A DNA stretch of 64,000 nt, from the NCBI GenBank assembly GCA_019638115.1, contig JAHBUK010000001.1:124001-188000 (forward strand), given 5' to 3'. This DNA comes from Flavobacteriales bacterium. GTDB lineage: Bacteria > Bacteroidota > Bacteroidia > Flavobacteriales_F > PHOS-HE28. Of this stretch, positions 17,941-27,271 are shown piece by piece. The notes beneath the pieces were generated by a model, which worked only from the letters and a program-made list of their open reading frames with translations, was not told where the DNA came from and ran no database searches. The first letter of the stretch is position 1. Every line of letters starts with the position of its first letter. The translations under genes and the position numbers were made by a program.

Positions 17941-18783
17941 TCAGCCGCGGGGGGGCAGCAGCGGATAGATGCGCTGGGCCAACCTGTTCACCAGTTGGAA
18001 GCGCGCCAGTTTGCCGGCGAATGCTGGCCCTGCCTGAGCCAGATCACGCTCAAAGCGGGCCTTGGCCTGGGCATAGAGTTGCAGATCCCACCGGTACACC
18101 GATCGGAAGCGCTCCTCCAAGCCTTCCTCCAATGCCGGGTCGGGCCTGTCCTTGGTGCGGTTCTGCACTTGGTAGTGGCAATGGCGCTTCCAACCGAGCC
18201 CCTGCTGCATCAGCAGGATGGATGCATCGAAGGACTCCGTGAGCCCCACATGGTCCATGCGAGCCAACCACGCACTGGCCTTGTTGAAAAGCGCCTCATC
18301 CACGGATCGCTCCACGCGACCTCCGGGTTCGGGCGGGGCCACAGCATCCAGCACACCGCTCAAGTAGCGGGTCTGCATGTTGTCCACGCCACGCTCCACG
18401 CGATAATCGAGGTACTCCCGCAGGTCCTTCATCTTGATGAGGTCCTGGTGATGCTGGTTCCAATGCGCACGCCGGATGTAATAGAAGCCCGACTTGAACT
18501 GCTGGTAGGGATCGCGCATGAACGTGATGTAGCGCTTGGGGCGATTCACCAAGTGCTCCACCGTCAAGGCACAATGCCCGCTGAGCAGGTCAAGGGAGTC
18601 GCGTTCCTGCTGCGACATGGCCTCGAACCCTTGGATGGAGGCCCGGCGTTCCCGCTCGGTGGAAGCCACCTTGAACTGCGTGGCACCCCGGTATTGCCGC
18701 CCGATAATACCGTGCATGGTGCTGCCTGCGGTCTTCGGCACGTGTTCATACACCAAGGTGAAGGGCTGGCCGGGCTTGCTCAT
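17941..18783 (-). CDS. Sulfotransferase family 2 (heparan sulfotransferase-like)
   Basis: A 280-residue protein of the Sulfotransfer_2 type. The PAPS loop is YEHVPKTAGSTMHGII near residue 15, with the P-K-x-A/T-G-S/T signature of this group, and the 3'-phosphate motif is ITFMRDPYQQFKSGFYY near residue 95. This family includes uronyl/heparan 2-O-sulfotransferases, so a carbohydrate acceptor is likely, in agreement with the glycosyltransferases downstream. The start at 18783 is supported by an exact -7 box at 18790-18797, which would be inside the coding region if translation began three codons earlier. Confidence 0.82.
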   Translation of the reverse strand: MSKPGQPFTLVYEHVPKTAGSTMHGIIGRQYRGATQFKVASTERERRASIQGFEAMSQQERDSLDLLSGHCALTVEHLVNRPKRYITFMRDPYQQFKSGFYYIRRAHWNQHHQDLIKMKDLREYLDYRVERGVDNMQTRYLSGVLDAVAPPEPGGRVERSVDEALFNKASAWLARMDHVGLTESFDASILLMQQGLGWKRHCHYQVQNRTKDRPDPALEEGLEERFRSVYRWDLQLYAQAKARFERDLAQAGPAFAGKLARFQLVNRLAQRIYPLLPPRG

Positions 18784-18789
18784 GGCGGG

Positions 18790-18797
18790 CAAATGTA
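18790..18797 (-). promoter_or_regulatory. -7 box of the family 2 sulfotransferase
   Basis: TACATTTG on the minus strand, an exact TAnnTTTG match ending 6 bp from the ATG at 18783. It decides the start codon and predicts a near-leaderless mRNA. Confidence 0.6.
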
Positions 18798-18850
18798 GCG
18801 GTACCCTGAAATGAACGGGATCTCAGGCAACCCTGCTAAGGACCCGCCGT

Positions 18851-18858
18851 TACCTTTG
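18851..18858 (+). promoter_or_regulatory. -7 box of the glycosyltransferase run
   Basis: TACCTTTG, an exact TAnnTTTG match 67 bp before the glycosyltransferase ATG at 18926; divergent partner of the box at 18790. Confidence 0.55.
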
Positions 18859-18925
18859 GCCGGACAGCTCATCGCAGTGCCGATCGCATTTCGATCCCTC
18901 TGTGGTGACGTTCTCCGCGCACAGC

Positions 18926-20107
18926 ATGCGAGTGCTCCACATCACCAACTGGTACCCCAACGTCATCCAGCCGGGCGAGACCCCCTTCATCCGAAGGCAC
19001 ATTGAGGCGCTGGCCCCCCATTGCGAGAACGAGGTCTGGCATGTGGAGGTGCGCCAAGCCGGGGAAAGGCGCACCCTGAAGCACGGGCCCGCAGCGGACC
19101 GCACCTTCATCCGGATCAGCCCCCTGGAACGCTGGTACCTGATCGAATGGCTCAGCACCCTGATGGTGCTATGGATGTGGTGGACCCGCGACCGCTCAAA
19201 GCGCTATGACATTGTGAACTTCCACGTGGCCTATCCGCTGCTCACCCACCAGGGCCTGCTCCGCTTCTTCATCCGCAAACCCTTCGTGATCACCGAGCAC
19301 TGGACCGCCTACCACTTCCAGTTCAACACCGCAGCCAAAGGGCTGGACCGTATCCGGCGGATCTTCCACAAGGGCACTCCCCTGATCTGCGTATCGAACA
19401 CCCTGGCCGGTGACATCGCCGCCTTTGCCAAGTTGGACCGGCTTCCCGTGGCGATCATCGACAACGTGGTGGACAGCGCCATCTTCCATCCTGCCGAAGC
19501 CCCTGCACCCGTGCCGGGCCGCTTCTTCGGCATCGCCAGCTGGCGGGCCGTGAAACGATCGGACGTGATGATCAAGACGATCGCGATCCTCCGCAGACGC
19601 GGCCGCGATGCCGAACTGCGACTTGCAGGTGGCGGCAAAGGGCTGCAGGCCATGGAAAAGCTTATCGCCGAGCTGGGCCTTGAAGATCATGTGAAGCTGC
19701 TGGGGCAATTGGATGCGCAGCAGGTGGCCGACGAACTGCGCAACGCACACGCACTGATGCACTGCTCGGATTACGAGACCTACTCGGTGGTCTGTGCCGA
19801 ATCCTTGTGCTGCGGCACCCCGGTGTTCGTGTCCGACCTGGAAGCCGTGAACGAGTACCTGGAGGCGGACATGGGGCGCGCGATCGTGCCCAGCGACCCT
19901 GAAGTGTGGGCCGATGAGGTGGAAGCGCATTGGCAGTGGACCCTGGATACCGACCGTCGCTCCATATCCGAGCGCATGACCCGCCGGGCCGATGCAGCAT
20001 CCGTAGGCAAGCGCTACCACCAAGTGCTGCAACAGGTGGTCGCGAACAATGGGCGACTTCCCGTGGTGGACATCGCCGCCAATACACAGCCCGCAGCAAA
20101 GCTTTGA
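18926..20107 (+). CDS. Glycosyltransferase family 4 protein
   Basis: A 393-residue GT-B glycosyltransferase. The N-terminal acceptor domain starts MRVLHITNWYPNVIQPGETPF, and the C-terminal nucleotide-sugar domain holds the E-x7-E type motif in CAESLCCGTPVFVSD. The donor and acceptor sugars cannot be read. The start was placed at MRVLHI because the first beta strand begins there; a GTG at 18902 would add eight residues. It begins a run of four glycosyltransferase genes on the plus strand. Confidence 0.85.
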   Translation: MRVLHITNWYPNVIQPGETPFIRRHIEALAPHCENEVWHVEVRQAGERRTLKHGPAADRTFIRISPLERWYLIEWLSTLMVLWMWWTRDRSKRYDIVNFHVAYPLLTHQGLLRFFIRKPFVITEHWTAYHFQFNTAAKGLDRIRRIFHKGTPLICVSNTLAGDIAAFAKLDRLPVAIIDNVVDSAIFHPAEAPAPVPGRFFGIASWRAVKRSDVMIKTIAILRRRGRDAELRLAGGGKGLQAMEKLIAELGLEDHVKLLGQLDAQQVADELRNAHALMHCSDYETYSVVCAESLCCGTPVFVSDLEAVNEYLEADMGRAIVPSDPEVWADEVEAHWQWTLDTDRRSISERMTRRADAASVGKRYHQVLQQVVANNGRLPVVDIAANTQPAAKL

Positions 20108-20133
20108 CGCTCTGGTCACCCGGATCCTGAACA

Positions 20134-21216
20134 GTGAAGATGGAATTACGCGGCAAGCGCATCCTGCTCATCAGCCCGGAGCCTTGGGACGGTATCCACA
20201 TGAGCAAGCACCACCTGGCCCAGGCGCTCGCGGATAAAGGCAACACCGTGGTCTTTCTGGACCCACCGCACATGGTGCGCAGTATGGAACTGGCGGACAG
20301 GGATGGGATAACCGTTGTGCGCTACCGGCATTGGCTCAAAGGCATCAACAGCTTTCCGAAGCGCCTGCACTTGTGGTACTACCAACTCTTGATCCAGCGC
20401 ATAGCCGAGCGCAGCGGAGGGCCATTCGATATCCTCTGGTGCTTCGACACCAGCCGCATGCAGTGGTTCCCACAAGACATGGGCTACAAGTTGCTGCACC
20501 TCGCTGACTACAACATTCTGCACCAAGGAATGGGACTGGTGCGCACCGCGGACCGGGTGTTATGCACCGGCCAGGTGATCAAGGAGCACGTGGAGAAACT
20601 CACCGGCATACCTGTGGTGAACATCGGGCACGGACTGGACGAACGGTGGTGCATGGGAGCGGAAACGCTGCATATCCGAGAACAACAAGCCCCGTCAAGC
20701 GTGGTCTACGCCGGCCAATTGGCCATGCACTACCACGATTGGGAAGGCTGGCTGGATATCGCCACCGCCCATCCGGAATTGCACTTCAAGATCATCGGCC
20801 CCTATGATGGGCACCTGGCCGAGCCGGCGTTCCATCGCTTGCGCGAACTGCCGAACGTGCTTTTCACCGGGCCGATGAGCAAGGACGCACTGGTACCGGA
20901 ACTGCGTGCGGCGGACATCCTCTTCTTCGGCTTCCGGTCCGCCGCGCTGGCCAAGGAAAGGGCCAATCCGCACAAGGTGCTCGAATATCTTTCAACCGGC
21001 AACGTTGTAGTTGGCTCCTACACCTTGGAATATCTCGGCCATCCGGAACTGCTGTGCATGGCCCCGCAAGGCGCCCCGCTGCTCCCCACCTTCAACGCTG
21101 CGCTGGAGCGCTATCAAGCACTGAACAGCCCGGAGGCACGTGCCCGGCGCATAGCGTTCGCCCAAGCCAGGACCTTGAACCGGCTGATCGAGCGGATCGA
21201 ACAGCTGATCGCATGA
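20134..21216 (+). CDS. Glycosyltransferase (GT-B fold)
   Basis: A 360-residue glycosyltransferase-like protein. It opens MKMELRGKRILLISPEPWDG, a Rossmann start, and contains a central hinge (VVYAGQLAMHYHDWEGW). The C-terminal domain has HKVLEYLSTGNVVVGSY, where the glutamate and the Y-L-S-x-G turn correspond to the nucleotide-sugar binding loop of GT4 proteins. It lies 26 bp after the preceding glycosyltransferase and 47 bp before the next. The sugar specificity is unknown. An alternative start is the ATG at 20140. Confidence 0.8.
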   Translation: MKMELRGKRILLISPEPWDGIHMSKHHLAQALADKGNTVVFLDPPHMVRSMELADRDGITVVRYRHWLKGINSFPKRLHLWYYQLLIQRIAERSGGPFDILWCFDTSRMQWFPQDMGYKLLHLADYNILHQGMGLVRTADRVLCTGQVIKEHVEKLTGIPVVNIGHGLDERWCMGAETLHIREQQAPSSVVYAGQLAMHYHDWEGWLDIATAHPELHFKIIGPYDGHLAEPAFHRLRELPNVLFTGPMSKDALVPELRAADILFFGFRSAALAKERANPHKVLEYLSTGNVVVGSYTLEYLGHPELLCMAPQGAPLLPTFNAALERYQALNSPEARARRIAFAQARTLNRLIERIEQLIA

Positions 21217-21263
21217 ACGCTGAAGCGCTCTTCCATCCACTGTGAAGCACTACGTTCGTGGCG

Positions 21264-22622
21264 ATGAAGGTGCTGCTGATCGCGTTCGAGTTCCCACCCT
21301 GCAATTCGGGTGGATCGCATCGGCCGTTCAAGCAGGCCTTGGAATTGCAGCGCAGGGGGATCAAGCCCATCGTGCTCACACCCGACCCGGAGGCCTTTCC
21401 GGCTTCGCGCATCGACCGAAGCATGGAAGGCCCCGACCTGGATAGCCTCACCATCGTCCGATCCGGGATCAAGCCGCTTCCGGCTTGGAAAAAACTCTTT
21501 GCATCCAGCTTGTTCAACGGCATTGACACAGCGGTCGATCGTTGCATGGAGAGGATGCTTGTGGCGGTGGAATACATCCGCAGTGAACATCGGATCGATG
21601 CCGTGCTGTTGACCGCCCCTCCGTTCAGCATGGTGGAAGTGGGTTCGGCCGCAGCCCGAAAGCTCGGTGTACCCTTGATCCTTGACCTCCGTGACGCCTG
21701 GAGCCAATGGGGGGTGAGCCCCTACCCCAGCCGCCTGCACTATGGCCTGGTGCGCAGGAAGGAACGCCGAGCCCTTATGGAGGCGGATGCGATCATTGCC
21801 ACATCGGAGCAGACCATCGCAGATCTACAGAAGCTCTACCCGGATATGCCACACGGCAAGTTCCACCTCGTCACCAACGCGTTCGAGGGACCGCTGCCTC
21901 AACTTCCGGACACCCTTCCGATCCGACCGGCCAGCGTTGACCGGCCATTGGTGATCGGATACTTGGGCAGCTTCTACTACCAGCCTCATCTGCGTGCAAT
22001 GATGTTCACTCCTTGGTGGAAGAAGCGACCGCATCAATGGTTCCAGTTCGCACCGCGCCAGGAGGATTGGCTGTACCGCACTCCTTGGTATCTATTGCAG
22101 GCCTTGGCGGAGTTGCGCGAACAACGTCGAGCGGTGAAGGACCTCGTTCGCCTGATCATCGTTGGCGATCGGCCGCAATGGCTCAGCTCCATGATCGAGC
22201 GCCTTGGACTGCAGGACATGGTGGAACTGAAGCCACGCATGGAGCACGCTGCGGCACTCGCTTTCCAACAGGGATGCGATCTGCTGCTCAGCACTTCCTC
22301 CAAGGTGATCGGCGGGCGCGACTACAGCATCTCCGGCAAGACCTTCGAATACCTGCAGACCGGGAAGCCCATCCTTGCCTTCGTTTGTGAAGGTGCCCAG
22401 AAGGACCTGTTGGAACGCACCGGCATGGCGGTGATCTGCCCACCCGATGACCTGAATGGATCGGTGCGGACATTGGCCCGCTTGATCGATGGGGAATTGA
22501 GCCTGCGACCGGATAAAGCCGCGGTGGCCGACTACCACCTGAGTGCGACCGGGACGCGATTGGAAGCGGTGATACGCCAAGTGGTGTCGCAACGAACGAG
22601 CGCTTCAAGTACCCTTGCATAG
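21264..22622 (+). CDS. Glycosyltransferase (GT4-like)
   Basis: A 452-residue protein with a GT-B layout: an N-terminal MKVLLIAFEFPPCNSGGS with the glycine-rich acceptor loop, an ADAIIATSEQTIADLQKLYP hinge strand typical of GT4 proteins, and the C-terminal donor-site motif GKTFEYLQTGKPILAFV. It has an unusually long central section before the donor domain, with several tryptophans near residue 260. The GTG at 21258 is an alternative start two codons earlier. Role: addition of one sugar to the surface glycan built by this block. Confidence 0.82.
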   Translation: MKVLLIAFEFPPCNSGGSHRPFKQALELQRRGIKPIVLTPDPEAFPASRIDRSMEGPDLDSLTIVRSGIKPLPAWKKLFASSLFNGIDTAVDRCMERMLVAVEYIRSEHRIDAVLLTAPPFSMVEVGSAAARKLGVPLILDLRDAWSQWGVSPYPSRLHYGLVRRKERRALMEADAIIATSEQTIADLQKLYPDMPHGKFHLVTNAFEGPLPQLPDTLPIRPASVDRPLVIGYLGSFYYQPHLRAMMFTPWWKKRPHQWFQFAPRQEDWLYRTPWYLLQALAELREQRRAVKDLVRLIIVGDRPQWLSSMIERLGLQDMVELKPRMEHAAALAFQQGCDLLLSTSSKVIGGRDYSISGKTFEYLQTGKPILAFVCEGAQKDLLERTGMAVICPPDDLNGSVRTLARLIDGELSLRPDKAAVADYHLSATGTRLEAVIRQVVSQRTSASSTLA

Positions 22623-22651
22623 TACAAGAGACCACGGCGCATAGAACTCAC

Positions 22652-23476
22652 ATGGCACCAAACGATCCCTCCACTGCGCGGTTGGTAAGCATCCTCATGC
22701 CAGCGTACAATGCCGAGCGGTATATCGAAGAAGCGATCCGTTCCGTGCTGGCGCAGACCTATACCGATTGGGAGTTGTTGATCGTGAACGATGGGAGTAC
22801 CGATCGCACACCCGAGCTCATCGCCCAGTTCACCGACCCGCGGATCCGGGTGATCCACAAGACCAACGGCGGCATCGGCAGTGCGCGAAACACCGGATTG
22901 CGCCACGTGCGCGGCAGTTTCCTGTGTGGACTGGATGCGGATGATGTGATGCCCCCCGGCAGCCTGGCCGCACGCATGGCGGTTTTCGATGCGCATCCGG
23001 ACACGGACATCGTGGATGGACAGGTGGTATTCACGGATGCCACCTTGAAGAAGACCTTGCGCCTGTACCACCCTTCCTTCGAAGGTGATCCCTTCCATGA
23101 GGTGGTACGGCTTACAGGCACCTGTTTCATGGGTTTCAGTTGGATGGTCCGATGGGGCCCACAGGAGACGACCACCTTCCGCGAGGACATCTCGCACGGC
23201 GAGGACCTGGTGTTCTACCTCCACTATTCGCCGGGCAAGCGCTACCGTTACACTTCCGAGCCGGTACTGACCTATCGCCGCACGGGCACATCCTCGATGT
23301 CAGACCTGGACGGGCTGGAGCGCTCCTACCGTAAAATGGAGCGCCTGCTCCGCGAGCAGGGGGTCGCCACCAAAGAGGAAATGAGCTACTTCCACTGGAG
23401 GCGCAAACGCATCATGGCCGGATCCTACTGGCACGCCAAACGTCCGTTCAGCGCTATACGGGCCTACTTGTTCTAA
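22652..23476 (+). CDS. Glycosyltransferase family 2 protein
   Basis: A 274-residue GT-A glycosyltransferase. The N-terminal signature is VSILMPAYNAERYIEEAI followed by LLIVNDGSTDRTPEL. The metal-binding DxD equivalent is GLDADDVMPPG near residue 92, and a catalytic-base region follows in ISHGEDLVFYLHY. The C-terminal 50 residues are basic. It closes the plus-strand glycosyltransferase run, and the convergent epimerase gene ends only 3 bp away. Confidence 0.88.
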   Translation: MAPNDPSTARLVSILMPAYNAERYIEEAIRSVLAQTYTDWELLIVNDGSTDRTPELIAQFTDPRIRVIHKTNGGIGSARNTGLRHVRGSFLCGLDADDVMPPGSLAARMAVFDAHPDTDIVDGQVVFTDATLKKTLRLYHPSFEGDPFHEVVRLTGTCFMGFSWMVRWGPQETTTFREDISHGEDLVFYLHYSPGKRYRYTSEPVLTYRRTGTSSMSDLDGLERSYRKMERLLREQGVATKEEMSYFHWRRKRIMAGSYWHAKRPFSAIRAYLF

Positions 23477-23479
23477 GCG

Positions 23480-24445
23480 TCACCCCTTTGTCCTCGAACG
23501 TTCCAAGAGCGTGCGGAGACCATGTTCCAATGCCGTTCCGGGCACAACACCCAGCTCGCCCGCGAGCCGTGTGCTGTCCAGCACGTTGGCCGTTACAGCA
23601 CGTATGGGTACCGGGCGCGTGGCAATGCGGATACTGCTGCCCGTTATCCCTTCGATGAGTTCAATCAGGCCTTGCAGGCTTGTGCCGATCCCGGTGCCCA
23701 CGTTGTATGCCCCGCTTAACCGCGGTTCCAACAACACTGCCTGCAGCACGTCCACCATGTCGTCTATGAATACGTAGTCCCGCACCAAGGTCAGTTCGTT
23801 CCACACCTCAAGCACCTCCCCGGCCATGGCCCGCTGCAACCAGTGCTCCACCACGCCCTGGGGCCGATCACCCACTGAGGTGTTGCCATAGACGTTGCCC
23901 GGTCGCAGGATCACGTGTCGATAGCCGTGCAGGGCGGCATGCAGCTGAAGCTGTTGCTCGAAGGCCAGTTTGGTGACGCCGTATTGCATGACCGGCGCCA
24001 GGGGATGTGCTTCGGTGATGGGCAGGAATTGCGCCTCTCCATACACGGTACCACCGGAGGAGAGGAAGACCACCGCCCGGACGCCCGCCGCTGCAGCCCG
24101 GTCCAGCAGTGCTAACCCGGCCTCCACGTTCTCCCGCACATCGCGCGCGGGGTCCGTGGCAGCTGTGCTGGGCATCGAAGACCAGGCCATGTGCAGCAAC
24201 ACATCCGCGTCGCGCAGCAGGCCGTCCAGCGCATCACCGCCCTGTGGCCACGGACCGCCGATCGTGAACATGGGATAGTCCCGGGCAAGGGCTTCCACAC
24301 TGGCAGCGGATGAGCCCAGCACGCTGATATCAAGCCGGTCATTGGCAGGCAGGAACGCTCCCGGACCATCGTGCTGCTCGCCGGACAAACGCCGCAATAG
24401 CGCACGACCGATGAACCCGCTCCCACCTGTTATCACCACCTTCAT
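23480..24445 (-). CDS. NAD-dependent epimerase/dehydratase (extended SDR)
   Basis: A 321-residue extended short-chain dehydrogenase. The NAD-binding GxxGxxG motif is at the very start (MKVVITGGSGFIGRALLRRL), FLSSGGTVYGEAQ carries the serine region, the catalytic YxxxK is YGVTKLAFE, and the substrate-binding loop contains ILRPGNVYG. It is probably a nucleotide-sugar 4-epimerase or dehydratase supplying the glycosyltransferases around it. The start at 24445 makes an ATGA overlap with the upstream glycosyltransferase, so it is in the same operon (25662-27167, then 24442, then 23480). Confidence 0.87.
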   Translation of the reverse strand: MKVVITGGSGFIGRALLRRLSGEQHDGPGAFLPANDRLDISVLGSSAASVEALARDYPMFTIGGPWPQGGDALDGLLRDADVLLHMAWSSMPSTAATDPARDVRENVEAGLALLDRAAAAGVRAVVFLSSGGTVYGEAQFLPITEAHPLAPVMQYGVTKLAFEQQLQLHAALHGYRHVILRPGNVYGNTSVGDRPQGVVEHWLQRAMAGEVLEVWNELTLVRDYVFIDDMVDVLQAVLLEPRLSGAYNVGTGIGTSLQGLIELIEGITGSSIRIATRPVPIRAVTANVLDSTRLAGELGVVPGTALEHGLRTLLERSRTKG

Positions 24446-25665
24446 TGCAGCACCCGTTGCAACAAGGTTACCATTCCTTGGGTATCCCGGTGCCGCATAG
24501 CAGCAGCCAGGCATCGTTCACGGACCTGCTCCGCATCCTCCGACCGATAGCAGGACAACGCACGAACGAATCCTTCCACATCTCCCAATGGAAGGTCATC
24601 GATCACAATTCCAACATCCTCCTGTTCAGCGATCCAATGGTCATCGGAAACACCTTTCGGAATGATGATGGGGAGACCGGCAGCCCAGTAATAGGCGGTC
24701 TTCACCGGCGTGCGAAAGGCTTGAGAGGGCGTGGGGGGCACGGCGATCACACCCAGGTCCGCAGCCGACAGCCAGGCAGGGAGTTCGGCGGGTGGCACCG
24801 GAGGGATGACAACCAAGCGATCCGCCAAGCGCCGTCTTTCGGGATGGGCATCGATCACCTTCACCCACTCCTGCTGGGTGATGATCAGGAAGCGGGTCCA
24901 TGGAGCGGCGGCGGCCACCTGTTCCACGAACGCGAGATAGGCATCCACCCCATGGTATATGCCTCCGAACTTTCCGACATAGGCAATGACCTGATCGCTG
25001 CCAAAGCCATGAGCCTGCCGGATGCGTTCGCGGGCAGGCCCATCGAAGGCGGCTTGTCCAACCTCAATGGTGATGCCTTGCAACACCGGCTCCTGTTGGC
25101 GACCGGCGGCCATCACATGTTCGCGCACGGCCGTGGTGGGCACCACCAGTTCGTCGGCATGGCGCATTTGGAGCCGCTCCAGATATTGGGTCACGCGGTA
25201 CTTCAAAGAATTCCCGCCCCATACGCCCATTTCGAGCATGTACAAGCTGTGCGGCTCGAAACAAACGGTAACGCATTTCCCGTAGCCCAAGCTCTTGAGC
25301 AATACCGCATACGAACCCGCGAAGGACAGGTACCCCAGCAAGGTACGCTTCGCGAAAGGCCGCAGGAAACGTCGTGCAAGTCGCAATACCCGGAAGGCGA
25401 TGCGCACCTTCTGAAACCATTGCCGGCCTTCCACCCGATACGCAAGTGGGACCCAAGTGATGCGCAGATCTCGGAAGTGTTCCAGCTGTCGTTCAGGCAA
25501 GGCAGGAACTTCTCGTTCCTCCGTAAAAAGCAGCACCTGCCGATGCTTGTCCAAGGCTTGCAGCCGAAGCAGGTAGTCCAGCATCAAGGGGGCCACCAAA
25601 GCGTCCTCTATACCGTGTGAGCAGAGCACCACCAGGCCCGCCCCTTTCCTATCCGCCATGGTCAT
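24442..25665 (-). CDS. Glycosyltransferase (GT4-like)
   Basis: A 407-residue GT-B protein. The N-terminal acceptor half has an LVVLCSHGIEDALVAPL strand. The hinge strand QVIAYVGKFGGIYHGVDAYL resembles GT4 start-of-donor-domain sequences, and the donor motif is RTPVKTAYYWAAGLPIIIP. Specificity is unknown. The start at 25665 overlaps the stop of the upstream membrane-protein gene by 4 bp (ATGA); a second ATG at 25659 would leave a 2-bp gap instead. It is middle gene of a three-gene minus-strand operon. Confidence 0.82.
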   Translation of the reverse strand: MTMADRKGAGLVVLCSHGIEDALVAPLMLDYLLRLQALDKHRQVLLFTEEREVPALPERQLEHFRDLRITWVPLAYRVEGRQWFQKVRIAFRVLRLARRFLRPFAKRTLLGYLSFAGSYAVLLKSLGYGKCVTVCFEPHSLYMLEMGVWGGNSLKYRVTQYLERLQMRHADELVVPTTAVREHVMAAGRQQEPVLQGITIEVGQAAFDGPARERIRQAHGFGSDQVIAYVGKFGGIYHGVDAYLAFVEQVAAAAPWTRFLIITQQEWVKVIDAHPERRRLADRLVVIPPVPPAELPAWLSAADLGVIAVPPTPSQAFRTPVKTAYYWAAGLPIIIPKGVSDDHWIAEQEDVGIVIDDLPLGDVEGFVRALSCYRSEDAEQVRERCLAAAMRHRDTQGMVTLLQRVLQ

Positions 25666-27167
25666 GACCTGGACCGTGATGAACGTGAGCCCCGACCACC
25701 GTCGCGGCGCACCAATTTGCCGTTCTTACCCATCATCAGGCCCTGCGCTGCGAGGATGGGACCGGAGCCAAGCTGATATTCATTCACATCGAACTGAAGT
25801 CCCCGGCGTTTGCGATCCAAGGCCTTTTCACGCAGGTAGCGCAGCACATAGAGCATGCTGATGAAGAAGGGGACAAGAGGGATCTTGAACCGCACCAGAG
25901 CTCCGAAGTTCGGTGTTGTGATACCCACCATGAAGGCGAACATCACGGCGAAAAGAAAACACAAAAGCAAGATCGGAATGGCCCCAACACTGCGGAACAA
26001 GAAGAAAGGGCCCACCTTGAGCACTGTGAAAAAGGCCAAAAGCAGTACCCAGAGATTTTCCGATCCGCTCAATGCCATCACCACACTTCGGGCCTCCCAG
26101 ATGAACGGCCGGAAGAGTCCCGCAGTTGTGGCGACCGGGAACTTGGTGAGCAATCCCGTCCACGTGCCATCGAACTCACCAACGTCGAAGTAGTTTGCAC
26201 CGTATTGCTCAGATCGCTTCATATCGTTCTGGGTCACCTCTATGGTGTGAATGGCTTTGTCCAACGAGAACTTATCCAGCTTGTCCTCCAATTGCTGAAG
26301 AACCACCACCGTGCCCACCACCAGTGTAATGAACATGGCAGGCAATAGCACGAACTTGACCAAGGTGCTCTTCACCCGAACTACCGGGAAGTACAGCAAC
26401 CAGACCAAGGTGAGCGGGAAGAGCACCATGAAGATGTAGGGCTTGATGGTGATGATGGCCAAGCCCGATACCAGCAAGGCGATCCCGTTCGGTATGCGCG
26501 AACGTTTCTTGTAGAACAGCTCATCGGCCGCGCTTACCCACAAGCACACAAAAGCCAAGGTGAACGTATCCTTGAGAATGGCAGAGCCCCAGAATATCAA
26601 TGAAGGCATGAACAGGAACGCGATGGCGAACTTGCCCTGCAACTCAGGGAAATAGCTAACGAAGGTGCGGAACGCCTTCCAGACACCGATGTAGGAAAGG
26701 CTGGCCAACACCACGGTGCATACCAGGTAACTGTCAAAGGTGAACAAGGCGAGCACGCTGATCACCCGCACCACCATGTAGGTTCGGCTATCAAAATACA
26801 TGTAGCCGAACGGCCACCCGGTCTCAGGCGTAAAGAAGCGCCTATTCTCCACGTTATTATCCCCGAACAACACGGTGAGGTAGTCCAAGAAATCGATCTT
26901 GGCCAACTTGCTCATGGACACCGCCGAGTAGAAATAGGAAATGGTGTCGCCACCCTTGTAGTAGTAGAAGTAAATGAGGCTGAAGGCCACGCCGCCCAAG
27001 ATCTTTGCATACAGGCCCCAGAGGAAGTAGGCGTACTCCGGGTGCTGTTTGATCTCGACGTTCTTCTGCCGGGCGAAGTAGAGGTACAGGAAGAACAAAT
27101 AGCCAAGTGCCATCAAATACTCCCAATAGGAGATGTCGACATAACCTTGGTACTGGACGTAGAACAT
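25662..27167 (-). CDS. Multi-spanning membrane protein of the glycan locus, polymerase candidate
   Basis: A 501-residue protein with about ten to twelve hydrophobic segments and a basic, arginine- and serine-rich C-terminal tail of about 40 residues ending RGSRSSRSRS. A large loop follows the middle helices (LEDKLDKFSLDKAIHTIEV to FDVGEFDGTW). It matches no family I can name with certainty. Its size, topology and position next to glycosyltransferases fit a Wzy- or EpsG-like polymerase or ligase, but this is inference. The start at 27167 (MFYVQYQGYV) is preceded by a near -7 box, GACCTTTG, on the minus strand at 27177-27184. Base composition is somewhat AT-richer than the neighbours. Confidence 0.7.
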   Translation of the reverse strand: MFYVQYQGYVDISYWEYLMALGYLFFLYLYFARQKNVEIKQHPEYAYFLWGLYAKILGGVAFSLIYFYYYKGGDTISYFYSAVSMSKLAKIDFLDYLTVLFGDNNVENRRFFTPETGWPFGYMYFDSRTYMVVRVISVLALFTFDSYLVCTVVLASLSYIGVWKAFRTFVSYFPELQGKFAIAFLFMPSLIFWGSAILKDTFTLAFVCLWVSAADELFYKKRSRIPNGIALLVSGLAIITIKPYIFMVLFPLTLVWLLYFPVVRVKSTLVKFVLLPAMFITLVVGTVVVLQQLEDKLDKFSLDKAIHTIEVTQNDMKRSEQYGANYFDVGEFDGTWTGLLTKFPVATTAGLFRPFIWEARSVVMALSGSENLWVLLLAFFTVLKVGPFFLFRSVGAIPILLLCFLFAVMFAFMVGITTPNFGALVRFKIPLVPFFISMLYVLRYLREKALDRKRRGLQFDVNEYQLGSGPILAAQGLMMGKNGKLVRRDGGRGSRSSRSRS

Positions 27168-27271
27168 GGGCGCGACCAAAGGTCGTTGTTATCACTTCAC
27201 ATCGTTGACGGTGTCATCACCTTCAGGATGCCTTCATCGGCGCGTATCGGTCCACAGCTATTTTAGCGGCC

